Positions 1-9,728 of a stretch of DNA of 52,468 nucleotides are shown here, in pieces. Position 1 is the stretch's first letter; the number at the start of each line of letters is the position of its first letter. This stretch comes from Rubrivivax sp. (GTDB lineage: Bacteria > Pseudomonadota > Gammaproteobacteria > Burkholderiales > Burkholderiaceae_C). Where the stretch lies: the NCBI GenBank assembly GCA_027487905.1, contig JAIYCR010000079.1, positions 1 to 52,468 of the forward strand. Reading direction: 5' to 3'. The notes under the pieces are model-generated. The model was not told the DNA's origin, did not search any database, and worked only from the letters and a program-made list of their open reading frames with translations. Made by a program: the position numbers and the translations under genes.

Positions 1-1
1 G

Positions 2-289
2 CGGGTGCGCGTGGTGGTGAGCGACGACGGCGTGGGCATCCGCCCCGACGCGCTCGAAACCGTGTTCGAGCTCTTCCACCAGGAGCGGGCCCCGGCGGGT
101 GCACCCATGGACGGCCTGGGCATCGGGCTGTGGCTCAGCCGGCGGCTGGCCGAACTGCACGGCGGCAGCCTCTGCGCACGAAGCGAGGGGCTGGGCCGGG
201 GCAGCGCCTTCGTGCTGACGCTGCCCACGATGCCGCCGCCGGTGCCGGCAGACGCGGCCCCGACAGGGTCATCCGCGCCGGGCGCATGA
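2..289 (+). CDS. C-terminal end of a sensor histidine kinase (5' truncated by window edge)
   Basis: Only the last 95 residues are present; the reading frame is open at the left edge. They form the ATP-binding (HATPase_c) domain of a two-component or hybrid histidine kinase: a G1-type box (SDDGVGI), an F-box-like FELFHQ and a G2 box (GLGIGLWLSRRLAELHGG), ending in the usual FVLTLP strand. The tail after it is short and proline/alanine-rich, with no receiver domain following in this frame. The kinase would autophosphorylate a histidine that lies outside the window. The input signal and partner regulator cannot be judged from this fragment. The domain call is firm; the gene identity is unknown. 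Confidence 0.85.
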   Translation, partial: RVRVVVSDDGVGIRPDALETVFELFHQERAPAGAPMDGLGIGLWLSRRLAELHGGSLCARSEGLGRGSAFVLTLPTMPPPVPADAAPTGSSAPGA

Positions 290-347
290 TGGGTGCACCG
301 GTCGTTCAGGGCCGGCCCACCGCACGCTTCATCCGGAAGGACTCCCC

Positions 348-476
348 ATGACCCAGGGCAAGCACGGCAACAAGGAAGCGAAGAAGCCGAAGAAGGTTCG
401 GGTGCCCAACCCGCCCGGCCTGCCGGCGAGCCTGGCGCCGCTGGGCACCGGACCGATGGGGCCGCGCAAGCGCTGA
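348..476 (+). CDS. 42-residue lysine/proline-rich hypothetical protein
   Basis: A short ORF starts at ATG 348, seven bases after a Shine-Dalgarno-like GGAAGG. The protein is very basic: an N-terminal GKHGNKEAKKPKK segment is followed by a proline/glycine-rich half ending in PMGPRKR. Small proteins opening with a similar lysine-rich segment are often seen in Burkholderiales genomes and carry no assigned function. There is no signal peptide, membrane segment or metal motif. It follows the kinase gene by about 60 bases in the same orientation. The ribosome-binding site and the biased composition favour a real gene, but expression is not shown. Confidence 0.5.
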   Translation: MTQGKHGNKEAKKPKKVRVPNPPGLPASLAPLGTGPMGPRKR

Positions 477-547
477 GTCCCTTGTCCGGGCGCCGGCAAT
501 GCGCGCCCCGGACTGGACCGGGCACTTGCGCGGCACACCGCGCCGGC

Positions 548-757
548 TCAGGGCGCGATCAGCTCAAGCGTCGGGAAGTAGATCCGGAACCGGCTGGCGT
601 CCCGGGTCAGCAAGGGCCAGCCCTCGACCGCGGCATGCGCTCCGATGAAGAAGTCGGGCAGCCCCTGTTGCTTTCCGCCGCCACGGCGGCAGTACTGCAC
701 GAAGGCGCGCGCGGCCAGCAAGAACGCAGGCCGCGGCAATTCACGAAGCTCCAGCGC
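548..757 (-). pseudogene. vapC-type PIN toxin, 3' fragment
   Basis: The last ~66 codons match the C-terminal half of VapC-type PIN-domain ribonucleases: an LRELPRPA-like segment, a G-rich turn, then LPDFFIGAHAAVEGWPLLTR followed by YFPTLELIAP. The Asp of LPDFF and the Asp of LLTRDA are family acidic positions. The N-terminal half, with the first catalytic Asp of the PIN fold (VDSN-type motif), is absent, and no antitoxin gene is visible upstream. The reading frame runs on upstream but into unrelated sequence. The fragment cannot make an active toxin and is best read as a deletion remnant next to the fic fragment. Confidence 0.65.
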
Positions 758-810
758 CGTCGTGTGCGACCTCGCCGCCGCCCTGCGGCAATGTCCGGGG
801 GTGGGGATCA

Positions 811-1329
811 TCAGGGGGCCGAAGGTTTGAAGCGATCAGCGCCCGGGCTCCGCGCGGGCAAGGCCTCGTCCTGCTCCGCTTCAGGCCACAGCGCCGGGAA
901 ATAGAAACGCAGGGCGTGCCTCGGAACCGCGAAACGGACCTTGCCATAGGGCGAATCCTTGGCGAGGAAGTGGCGGCGCACCAGGGCGGAGAGCAGATCC
1001 GTGGCCAGACGGTCGCCCAGCCCGGTCATGGCCTTGAAGTCGGCACGGCCGAGCTCCGCCTGCGTGGCGAAGAGGCAGTGCAGTGGCATCAGCGCCTCCT
1101 GGCGCACCCCGGTCTTCATCGCCGATTCGAAGGCCCGTGCCGCCTCGATGCGGCTGCGCATGCCCTGGACGTCCAGCTGACCCGCCATGAAACCGATCGG
1201 GTCGATGCACACGTCCAGCGTGTAGCCGATCCAGTCCAGCAGGCCCTGCTGGGTGAGGTTGCCACGGCCATCGAGGTCCCCGCGCCGGTGCTCATCGGCT
1301 GCCTGCAGCAAGGCCTTGTACCGGGCCTC
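811..1329 (-). pseudogene. Fic family protein, C-terminal fragment
   Basis: About 170 codons resemble the C-terminal part of Fic-domain proteins with a winged-helix tail. They start near YKALLQAADEHRRGDLDGRG and continue through LLDWIGYTLDVCIDPIGFM to a DNA-binding-like end (FKAMTGLGDRLATDLLSALV, then DSPYGKVRFAVP). The core HPFxxGNGR AMPylation motif should lie upstream and is missing: upstream of about 1330 the frame reads unrelated sequence. The Fic remnant ends only about 55 bases from the vapC remnant, so both seem to be leftovers of a rearranged toxin-rich region. No promoter or start codon was recognised. Confidence 0.65.
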
Positions 1330-1596
1330 CGTTCTGGCAAAGCCGCGAAGTGGTCGGGAAGGGATCCATTCAGGCGAGCCGGTGGGGCGCTGCTGCCGAC
1401 GCGAGCGGGCAATGGCTGGAGTTCGCGTCGCCGGTCCGTCGTAGCTCAGCGTCCTTCAAGGACAACATCAACCCACCCGTGGTGTTCAGTGACAGGGACC
1501 GATGAAAGCAGCAGACATTCGTTTCGCCAGATGGCCGCGGCGCAGGGCGCCTGCTTCGACAAACGCGTTTCGGTCTTGGTCAGCGACCAGACGCGG
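1330..1596. other. Non-coding gap between the fic fragment and the PLP-enzyme gene
   Basis: I see no recognisable gene, RNA or clear repeat here. ORFs that cross it are shadows of the neighbouring genes. It marks the left junction of the mocR/PLP-enzyme locus, opposite the IS3 scar on its right side. Confidence 0.4.
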
Positions 1597-2718
1597 TCAC
1601 GTGGTTGCTGCGTTCAAGGCGTTATCCAGGTCTCGCCAGAGATCTTCCACATCCTCGATGCCGACACTCAAGCGCAGCAACGAAGGCGGCAGATGCTCCT
1701 GGCCCGGGATCGCCGCGCGGCGCTCAATCGTCGACTCGACAGCGCCGAGGCTCGTCGCGTGATGGATCAGGCCCGTGCGACGGCACACCGCATCGGCCCG
1801 CGCAGCGCCGCCATGCACATCAAACGAGATGATCGTCCCGAAGCCCTTGAGCACTCGCCTGGCCGTCGCATGCGTCGGGTGTGAGGGCAGCCCGGGGTAG
1901 CGAGCCAATTCGACCGCCGGGTGCACGGCCAACCGCTCGGCCAGCACCATCGCCGACCTCTGCGCCCGCTCCAGCCGCAATGCCATCGTTCGTGCACCGC
2001 GCACCGCCAGGAACGACTCCAGCGTGCCCGGCGTCGCACCGGTCAGCTCGCGCGACTTCCTGAGCGCATGCCAGAACGCCTCGTCCTTCGTAGTTGCCAC
2101 GCCCGCCAGCAGGTCGGAGTGGCCGCCGATGAACTTGGTTGCGGACTGCAATGACACCGTCGCACCGAAGTCCAGCGGGCGCTGGTTCAGCGGCGTGGCA
2201 AAGGTGTTGTCGACAGCCACGATGGCACCTGGCTTGCGCGGCGCGGCGCAGATCGCCTCGAGGTCTGCCACACCGAGCAACGGGTTCGAAGGCGACTCGA
2301 GCCAGACCAAGTCGGAGCAGCGGCAGGCGTCGATCCAGCCCGCCGTGTCGTTCAGCGCCAGGCGCTGCACCGACCAGCGACCGCGATCGGCACCGGCCGT
2401 CACCAGTCCGGCAACGCCCTGGTAGCAGTCGTCCGGGAGCACGACACTCGCACCAGCGTGGAGCTGATCGAAGACTGCGGCAATGGCCGCCATGCCGGAG
2501 GCAAACGCCAGTGAGCGCCCCGACTCCAGGCCCCCAACGAGCTGTTCGAGGGCTTCCCAGGTGGGCGTGCCGTCGTCGCGCGAATACTCGCGCTTGCCGC
2601 CGATGATGAAGTTCGACGCGGGAACGAGCGGCACATTCAGTGGCGATCCGGGCTCCGAGGTGCGGCCGGCAGTGACGAGCCAGGAGTCGGGCTGGAGCTG
2701 AGCGTTGTCTGCGTACAT
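1597..2718 (-). CDS. Trans-sulfuration-type PLP enzyme (Cys/Met metabolism family)
   Basis: A 373-residue fold-type I PLP enzyme of the cystathionine gamma-synthase/beta-lyase family. Visible landmarks are the cofactor-phosphate region (AFASGMAAIAA, about 71-81), the PLP-ring Asp in VAVDNTFATPL (Asp170), and the Schiff-base lysine in SATKFIGGHSDLL (Lys195). Length is near the family norm of 380-400. The substrate cannot be set: gamma-synthase, beta-lyase or methionine gamma-lyase activity are all possible. It is the third gene of a leftward unit with the monooxygenase-like and SMR genes, 40 bases after the exporter, and lies under the divergent MocR regulator. A detoxification or amino-acid role tied to the exporter is inference. 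Confidence 0.85.
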   Translation of the reverse strand: MYADNAQLQPDSWLVTAGRTSEPGSPLNVPLVPASNFIIGGKREYSRDDGTPTWEALEQLVGGLESGRSLAFASGMAAIAAVFDQLHAGASVVLPDDCYQGVAGLVTAGADRGRWSVQRLALNDTAGWIDACRCSDLVWLESPSNPLLGVADLEAICAAPRKPGAIVAVDNTFATPLNQRPLDFGATVSLQSATKFIGGHSDLLAGVATTKDEAFWHALRKSRELTGATPGTLESFLAVRGARTMALRLERAQRSAMVLAERLAVHPAVELARYPGLPSHPTHATARRVLKGFGTIISFDVHGGAARADAVCRRTGLIHHATSLGAVESTIERRAAIPGQEHLPPSLLRLSVGIEDVEDLWRDLDNALNAATT

Positions 2719-2758
2719 GTTCAGGGTGTCTCGAGGGGCAAGGTTGTCTGGAGTGCCA

Positions 2759-3076
2759 TCAGGTGCTGGCCAGCTTCAATCCGACGATGCCGGCAACGAT
2801 GAGTCCCAGGCTCGCCAGCCGCCCGGCCGTGGCTGGCTCGCCGAACAACACCATGCCGAGGATCGCCGTCCCGACGGCGCCGACGCCGACCCACACGGCG
2901 TACGAAGTGCCGACCGGCAGTGACTTCATTGCCACGCCGAGCAGCACGAGGCTCAGCACCATGGCCCCGAGCGTGAACACGCTAGGCCAGATTCGCGTGA
3001 AGCCGTCTGTGTACTTCAGACCGATTGCCCAGCCCACTTCGAGCAGCCCCGCGATGATCAGTAACAGCCATGCCAT
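2759..3076 (-). CDS. sugE: SMR family exporter, SugE/Gdx-like
   Basis: A 105-residue, four-helix small multidrug resistance protein. The membrane-embedded Glu occurs in [17 protein letters not shown] (Glu13 counted from the ATG at 3076), and the sequence follows the SugE/Gdx branch ([19 protein letters not shown], then LFGEPA). Members export guanidinium or quaternary ammonium compounds in exchange for protons. An in-frame TTG at 3088 would add four residues; the ATG at 3076 fits the family start better. It sits between the ABM-like gene (23-base gap) and the PLP enzyme (40-base gap), so co-transcription is likely. I saw no guanidine riboswitch upstream. Confidence 0.88.
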   Translation of the reverse strand: MAWLLLIIAGLLEVGWAIGLKYTDGFTRIWPSVFTLGAMVLSLVLLGVAMKSLPVGTSYAVWVGVGAVGTAILGMVLFGEPATAGRLASLGLIVAGIVGLKLAST

Positions 3077-3099
3077 GAGTGTGTCCAACTTGTTCGGGC

Positions 3100-3435
3100 T
3101 TACTCGTGGCCGGGAGGCATGCCACCGAGCGGATGGGCGATGCCGCCATCGCCGTAGCTGCGCAGGATCTGCGCGATGGTGATGTGATAGCCGCGGATCC
3201 AGCGCCCCTGCAAGTCTTTGGCCGCGCGGTGCAGGGGGTGCTCAACGAGTTGCTGCAGCGCCTCCATCGATTGCCAGTAGTAGACGGTCGAAATCAGCCC
3301 GCTCGCCGGGTTCTCCCAGGCCTCTTCACCCAAGTAGCCGGGGATCGCCTTCGCGATCGCGGCAATCGCCTGGTCGCGGCGATGGAACTCGTCGTCGTAC
3401 TCGCCCTTGGCGAACGTGAAGGTCGCGCTGTACAC
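3100..3435 (-). CDS. Antibiotic-biosynthesis-monooxygenase (ABM)-like small protein
   Basis: A 111-residue single-domain protein with the ferredoxin-like dimeric alpha/beta-barrel pattern of the ABM family: an N-terminal strand (VYSATFTF), a helix ([17 protein letters not shown]), a strand (GLISTVYYW) and a final helix plus strand ([13 protein letters not shown]). The start is taken as GTG 3435 because AGGAG lies seven bases upstream and the domain begins there; an ORF extension to 3480 has no such site. Such proteins may be cofactor-less oxygenases or stress-responsive heme/quinone-related proteins, and the fold does not decide. It leads the leftward operon divergent from mocR. Confidence 0.72.
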   Translation of the reverse strand: MYSATFTFAKGEYDDEFHRRDQAIAAIAKAIPGYLGEEAWENPASGLISTVYYWQSMEALQQLVEHPLHRAAKDLQGRWIRGYHITIAQILRSYGDGGIAHPLGGMPPGHE

Positions 3436-3480
3436 CCGGTCGTCTCCTGTGCGGCGTGAGCCGCTGCGGTTCATGGGCAC

Positions 3481-3612
3481 TCAGAGGGTCGGCTTCGCGG
3501 TGTCACCGCATGGCTTGCGCCAGGGCCGGACAAGCATGCCAAGCGCCTTCTGGCGCACGGTGCGGTGAAGCTCTTCGGCACGGGACTCGGCGAACTGCTG
3601 GGAAAGGTAGAT
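3481..3612 (-). pseudogene. Possible paiB (FMN-binding negative regulator) N-terminal remnant
   Basis: On the minus strand a short frame reads IYLSQQFAESRAEELHRTVR then QKALGMLV. This resembles the start of PaiB-like FMN-binding proteins, which usually open MYxPxxFxExxxxxLHxLIRxxxLGTLV. An Ile codon (ATC) stands where the initiator Met would be, and the match stops after about 29 residues; the frame then reads unrelated sequence to a stop at 3481. MocR regulators are often encoded next to paiB-like genes, so a decayed divergent partner is plausible. The match is short and judged by eye only. Confidence 0.4.
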
Positions 3613-3674
3613 GGGGCGCGTTGCGAGTGGGCGACCAAAACCGCCTGACCCTCAATGTGCCTCGGAGCCGGCAT

Positions 3675-5219
3675 GTGGAAAATATCCAGTTCCTGCCAAT
3701 CTCACTGGACCAGTACGCCAACATGCCTTTTGATCCGGACCGGCGACGCGGACGCAGTCGCGCGCTGTACGAGGAGATCCGCGCGCGCATCGCGGACGGC
3801 ACCTATGCGGCCAGTGCGCCGATGCCGTCGTCGCGTGCGCTGGCCGCGGAACGAGGCTTGTCTCGAGGCACCGTGACGCTGGTCTACGAACAACTGGCGG
3901 CCGATGGCTTCATCGATACCCGTCCTGGTGCCTTGAGCCGGGTGGCCGAAGGCACGGCGGCCTCGCTTCGCCGTGCTGGCGGTGCCCGCCAGGTGCGCGA
4001 CGAGGCCGGCCGGTCAGCGGGTCGGCTGTCCGCCGTCGGCCGGCGCATCGGAGCGATGGGTATCCGCGATGCGGGTCCAACCGCACCCGAGGAGATCGAC
4101 TTCGTCTACGGCCCCTTGGCTGGCGGCGACTTCCCAACCCTGACCTGGCTCAAGGCACTCCGTGCAGTCGAGCGCCAGCGCATCCATCGGCTGGAGTACG
4201 AGGATCCCCGAGGCAACCTTGCGTTGCGCCGAGCGCTGCAGACGCACCTGAGCAAGACCAAGGGTGTGTCTTGCAGCGTCGAGCAGATCATGATCGTCAA
4301 CGGATCGCAGCAGGCGTTGGACCTGTGCGCCCGGCTGCTGGTCGATCCTGGCGAAGGCGTGGCCGTCGAGAATCCGGGCTACCGCATGGCACACCATGCC
4401 TTCGAGGCCTGCGGCGCGAAGCTGCTGGGCGTGGACGTCGATGAACACGGACTGCGGACCGGCGCGCTCGCGGCGCTCGGGCCGGTGTGCGTGGCGTATG
4501 TCACCCCGACGCATCAGTTTCCGCTCGGGTCGTTCCTGCCGCTGCTTCGGCGCAGAGCGTTACTGGATTGGGCCGCACAACGGCATGCGTGGATCATCGA
4601 GGACGACTACGACAGCGAGTACCGCTACTCGGTGCGGCCGGAGGCGACACTGCTGTCATTGGATCGCCGTGGCTGCGTGATCCATGTCGGCACGTTCTCC
4701 AAGACCTTGTCGCCACAACTGCGGCTCGGCTACATGGTGCTGCCACGCAGCTTGGTGGATACCTTCGTCGCCGCCAGGCGGGTTGCGGATCGACACGCTG
4801 CCACGGGCCTTCAGCGCGCGCTGGCGGTGCTGCTGGAAGATGGAAGCTACGACCGCCACGTGCGCCGCATGCGTCGCCTGCAGCAGACCCGACAGCGCGC
4901 GCTGACCGATGCACTCGCCAGGCATTTTGGCGGTCGTGTGACCATCGAGGGGGCGGCCAGTGGGTTGCACCTCGTGGCTTGGTTTCCCGGCTTGCCGGCC
5001 AGTGCCGAGCTGACGCTGGTGCGGGAGGCGCGTGCGCGCGGCGTGCGGGTCTATCCCGTCGGGCCGCTCTATCTCCCGGGGCGCACTCAGTCCCTAACGA
5101 CTGTGGAGCGGCCCGCTGGCTTCGTCATCGGTTATGCGCTCCTGGACACCGATGCGATCGAGGACGGCGTGCGACGCCTCTTGACGGCACTGAATGCCTT
5201 GGAGGGTCGAGCTGCGTGA
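3675..5219 (+). CDS. MocR/PdxR-type regulator (GntR HTH + aminotransferase-like domain)
   Basis: A 514-residue chimeric regulator. The N-terminal GntR winged helix spans about residues 25-90 (SRALYEEIRARIADGTYAAS, then SRALAAERGLSRGTVTLVYE). The C-terminal class I aminotransferase-like domain keeps the PLP lysine in GTFSKTLSPQLRLGYM (Lys343) and the IIEDDYDSEYRY motif. GTG 3675 is preferred: CGGAG sits about six bases upstream and the family start follows; a later in-frame ATG at 3723 is the alternative. It is divergent from the ABM-sugE-PLP enzyme unit, the usual arrangement when a MocR protein controls its neighbour using PLP or an amino-acid-PLP adduct as signal. Effector and binding site are not visible. 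Confidence 0.88.
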   Translation: MENIQFLPISLDQYANMPFDPDRRRGRSRALYEEIRARIADGTYAASAPMPSSRALAAERGLSRGTVTLVYEQLAADGFIDTRPGALSRVAEGTAASLRRAGGARQVRDEAGRSAGRLSAVGRRIGAMGIRDAGPTAPEEIDFVYGPLAGGDFPTLTWLKALRAVERQRIHRLEYEDPRGNLALRRALQTHLSKTKGVSCSVEQIMIVNGSQQALDLCARLLVDPGEGVAVENPGYRMAHHAFEACGAKLLGVDVDEHGLRTGALAALGPVCVAYVTPTHQFPLGSFLPLLRRRALLDWAAQRHAWIIEDDYDSEYRYSVRPEATLLSLDRRGCVIHVGTFSKTLSPQLRLGYMVLPRSLVDTFVAARRVADRHAATGLQRALAVLLEDGSYDRHVRRMRRLQQTRQRALTDALARHFGGRVTIEGAASGLHLVAWFPGLPASAELTLVREARARGVRVYPVGPLYLPGRTQSLTTVERPAGFVIGYALLDTDAIEDGVRRLLTALNALEGRAA

Positions 5220-5220
5220 C

Positions 5221-5483
5221 CACAGATCGATCGCCGTACACCCCGGCGCTCTCGAGCCTCGCTTGCATGAGCAAACCGCTCAGGCGCTCATCGTCGCGCT
5301 GCCGTGACGACATCGGCTCGCCGCGCGATGCGTCGAACCCGCTCGGGTGGACGCTCATCACCTGGCGAAGCCGTTGCACCGCGTGGTTGCCGATCTCCGC
5401 TTCGATGAACGCGCACCTCACCCGGACGGCTCGGCAAAACACGCGGTGGCTTTCTTTGAGAGGTCGTTGGCCCGCTGGCATGC
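5221..5483 (-). mobile_element. IS3-family insertion sequence remnant (orfA end + orfB start)
   Basis: Two overlapping minus-strand frames carry IS3-family signatures. The first is the last ~21 residues of an OrfA-like protein (RANDLSKKATACFAEPSG, stop at 5418-5420). The second is a shifted OrfB beginning CAFIEAEIGNHAVQRLRQVM and running through SVHPSGFDASRGEPMSSRQR to ESAGVYGDRSV, the usual HTH-linker region before the integrase core. The frame arrangement is that of IS3 elements. The DDE catalytic core is missing: homology ends at about 5221, one base after the mocR stop codon. No terminal inverted repeats were identified, so this is a dead fragment left by deletion. Confidence 0.72.
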
Positions 5484-5543
5484 GCCCTTGCCGAACCGGC
5501 AGGTACAGGCTGTACTGGCTGACTATCCCCGCCACCCTACCCC

Positions 5544-8141
<2,598 letters not shown>

Positions 8142-8223
8142 TCATCCATCCACGTCCCCGCCCCACCTGCCACACCCACCTCAAGCAAGCACGGTGGATC
8201 CGGCTCCGCCGGTCCACCCGTGC

Positions 8224-8277
8224 TGCCCCCCCCTCCCAGGGGGGGGAGGCGATCTGTGATCGCCTCCGGGGGGGGGT
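8224..8277. repeat. C-run/G-run and palindrome hairpin between dnaN and gyrB
   Basis: A perfect 10-base inverted repeat (GGAGGCGATC at 8245-8254 and GATCGCCTCC at 8258-8267, loop TGT) is flanked by homopolymer tracts: a C-rich run at about 8226-8237, a G-run at 8239-8246 and another at 8268-8276. Arms plus flanking C/G runs could form one long stem, or G-quadruplex-like structure on one strand. There is no T-run, so a classical terminator is not supported. It may be a dispersed intergenic element. Confidence 0.6.
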
Positions 8278-8278
8278 T

Positions 8279-9475
8279 CTAGATCCTCATCGGCATGACG
8301 ACATACTTGAACCCTGGCCGCTCCGGCACCGTCAAGAGCGCACTCGAGTGGCTGTCCTGCAGCTCGAGCTTGACCATCTCCACATCGGTGTTGGCCAGCG
8401 CGTCGATCAGGTAGGTCACGTTGAAGCCGATCTCGATGTCGTCGCCGGCGTAGTCCACCTCCAGCTCCTCGCGGGCCTCTTCCTGCTCGGCGTTGTTCGC
8501 GGCGATGCGCAGCAACCCGGCTTCCAGGTTCACCCGCACGCCCTTGAACTTGTCGCTGGTGAGGATGGCCGCGCGCTGCAGGCTGGACAGCAGGGGCGCA
8601 CGGCCCAGCACCAGGCCGTTCTTGTGGTTCTTCGGGATGACGCGGTTGTAGTCGGGGAACTTGCCTTCGACGAGCTTGGTGACGAACTCCAGGCCGTTGA
8701 AGCGGAACTTGGCCTGGTTGCCGGCAAAGCGCATTTCGATCTGGGGAACACCCGCTGCGGCATCCGCCCCTTCGGCGGCAGGGGGTTCGGCCCCTTCGGC
8801 GGCGCGGGCCGGCTTGGGCGAGTCACGGCCCTCGGCCTTGTCCTCCTTGAGCAGGCGCAGCAGTTCGAGCACCGTCTTGCGCGGCAGGATCACCTCCTGT
8901 CGCGGCATCTCCACGTCCAGCGTGGCCTGCGCGAGCGCCAGGCGGTGGCCGTCGGTGGCCACCAGCGTGAGCGTGCGGCCTTCGGCCACGAAGAGGATGC
9001 CGTTGAGGTAGTAGCGGATGTCGTGCACCGCCATCGCGAAGTGCACCTGGTTGATCAGGCTGCGCAGCGTCTTCTGCGGCACGCTGAAGGCCGGGCCGAA
9101 GTCGGCGGCTTCCTGCACCAGCGGGAAGTCGTCGGCCGGCAGCGTGAGCAGCGTGAAGCGGCTCTTGCCGGCTTGCAGCGTGAGCTTGCCCGACGCGGCG
9201 GTGAGTGTGACCACCTGCTCGGCCGGCAACGACCTCAGGATGTCGATGAGCTTGCGCGCGGCCACGGTGGTGGCAAGCGTGCCCTCGTCGCCGCCCACCT
9301 GGGCGTTGGTGCGCACCTGGATCTCCAGGTCCGACGCGGTGAGCTCCAGCGTGTCGCCGGTCTTGCGCAGCAGCACGTTGGACAGCACCACCAGCGTGTG
9401 CCGACGCTCGACGACGCCGGCCACCGACTGCAGGGCGGAGAGAAGTTGTTCCTGCGTTGTCTTCGAGACAATCAT
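8279..9475 (-). CDS. dnaN: DNA polymerase III beta sliding clamp, with an internal insertion
   Basis: A 398-residue processivity clamp that encircles DNA and tethers DNA polymerase III. Three repeats of the clamp fold are recognisable, from SKTTQEQLLSALQSVAGVVE to the C-terminal VPERPGFKYVVMPMRI; VMPMR is the conserved end lining the partner-binding pocket. The start ATG at 9475 has a GAGG site about five bases upstream. Family members are about 367-370 residues, and the excess here is an Ala/Glu/Pro-rich insert at about residues 212-240 (RDSPKPARAAEGAEPPAAEG), after the LELLRLLKE helix of domain 2. The insert is encoded by two 14-base repeat copies. It lies between dnaA and gyrB in the classical replication operon. 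Confidence 0.97.
   Translation of the reverse strand: MIVSKTTQEQLLSALQSVAGVVERRHTLVVLSNVLLRKTGDTLELTASDLEIQVRTNAQVGGDEGTLATTVAARKLIDILRSLPAEQVVTLTAASGKLTLQAGKSRFTLLTLPADDFPLVQEAADFGPAFSVPQKTLRSLINQVHFAMAVHDIRYYLNGILFVAEGRTLTLVATDGHRLALAQATLDVEMPRQEVILPRKTVLELLRLLKEDKAEGRDSPKPARAAEGAEPPAAEGADAAAGVPQIEMRFAGNQAKFRFNGLEFVTKLVEGKFPDYNRVIPKNHKNGLVLGRAPLLSSLQRAAILTSDKFKGVRVNLEAGLLRIAANNAEQEEAREELEVDYAGDDIEIGFNVTYLIDALANTDVEMVKLELQDSHSSALLTVPERPGFKYVVMPMRI
8766..8803. repeat. Two-copy 14-base repeat inside dnaN
   Basis: The 14-mer GCCCCTTCGGCGGC occurs at 8766-8779 and again at 8790-8803, a 24-base period, so the reading frame is kept. The copies encode most of the Ala/Glu-rich insert in the clamp protein. 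Confidence 0.8.
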
Positions 9476-9728
9476 ATGAACCTCAAAAGAGTCGTCGTAG
9501 ATAGAGGGAGACGGTTTCTGTGGGCAACTGCGATTTCTTCTGACGCATCAAGCACCTGCGTGCGGGGCAAGCCTGTTGACGCAAGGCCTGTGCCGCTGTC
9601 GCGCGAGGTACAACAACTTCGGCGCGGCGCAGCCGCCGGTGGACAACTGCCCAGTTGTTCCGGACTTGTCCCCAGGGCTTGGCACGGGGTGGGGAGCGGG
9701 CTGCAGGCCCTGCGGTGGGTGGCCCATC
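9476..9728. promoter_or_regulatory. dnaA-dnaN intergenic region with DnaA-box-like sites
   Basis: This 253-base gap carries three imperfect DnaA-box-like 9-mers relative to TTATCCACA: TGTGGGCAA at 9519-9527 and GGTGGACAA at 9638-9646 (both on the minus strand, reading TTGCCCACA and TTGTCCACC), and TTGTCCCCA at 9666-9674. The part nearest dnaN is the most A/T-rich in the vicinity. It could be an auxiliary DnaA-binding region or part of the origin, but each match has two or more mismatches and chance is not excluded. Confidence 0.3.

Noticed and set aside
2719-3110. Guanidine riboswitch upstream of the SugE-type gene
   Set aside because: The gap before the gene is only 23 bases and belongs to the end of the ABM-like gene; no riboswitch motif is visible.
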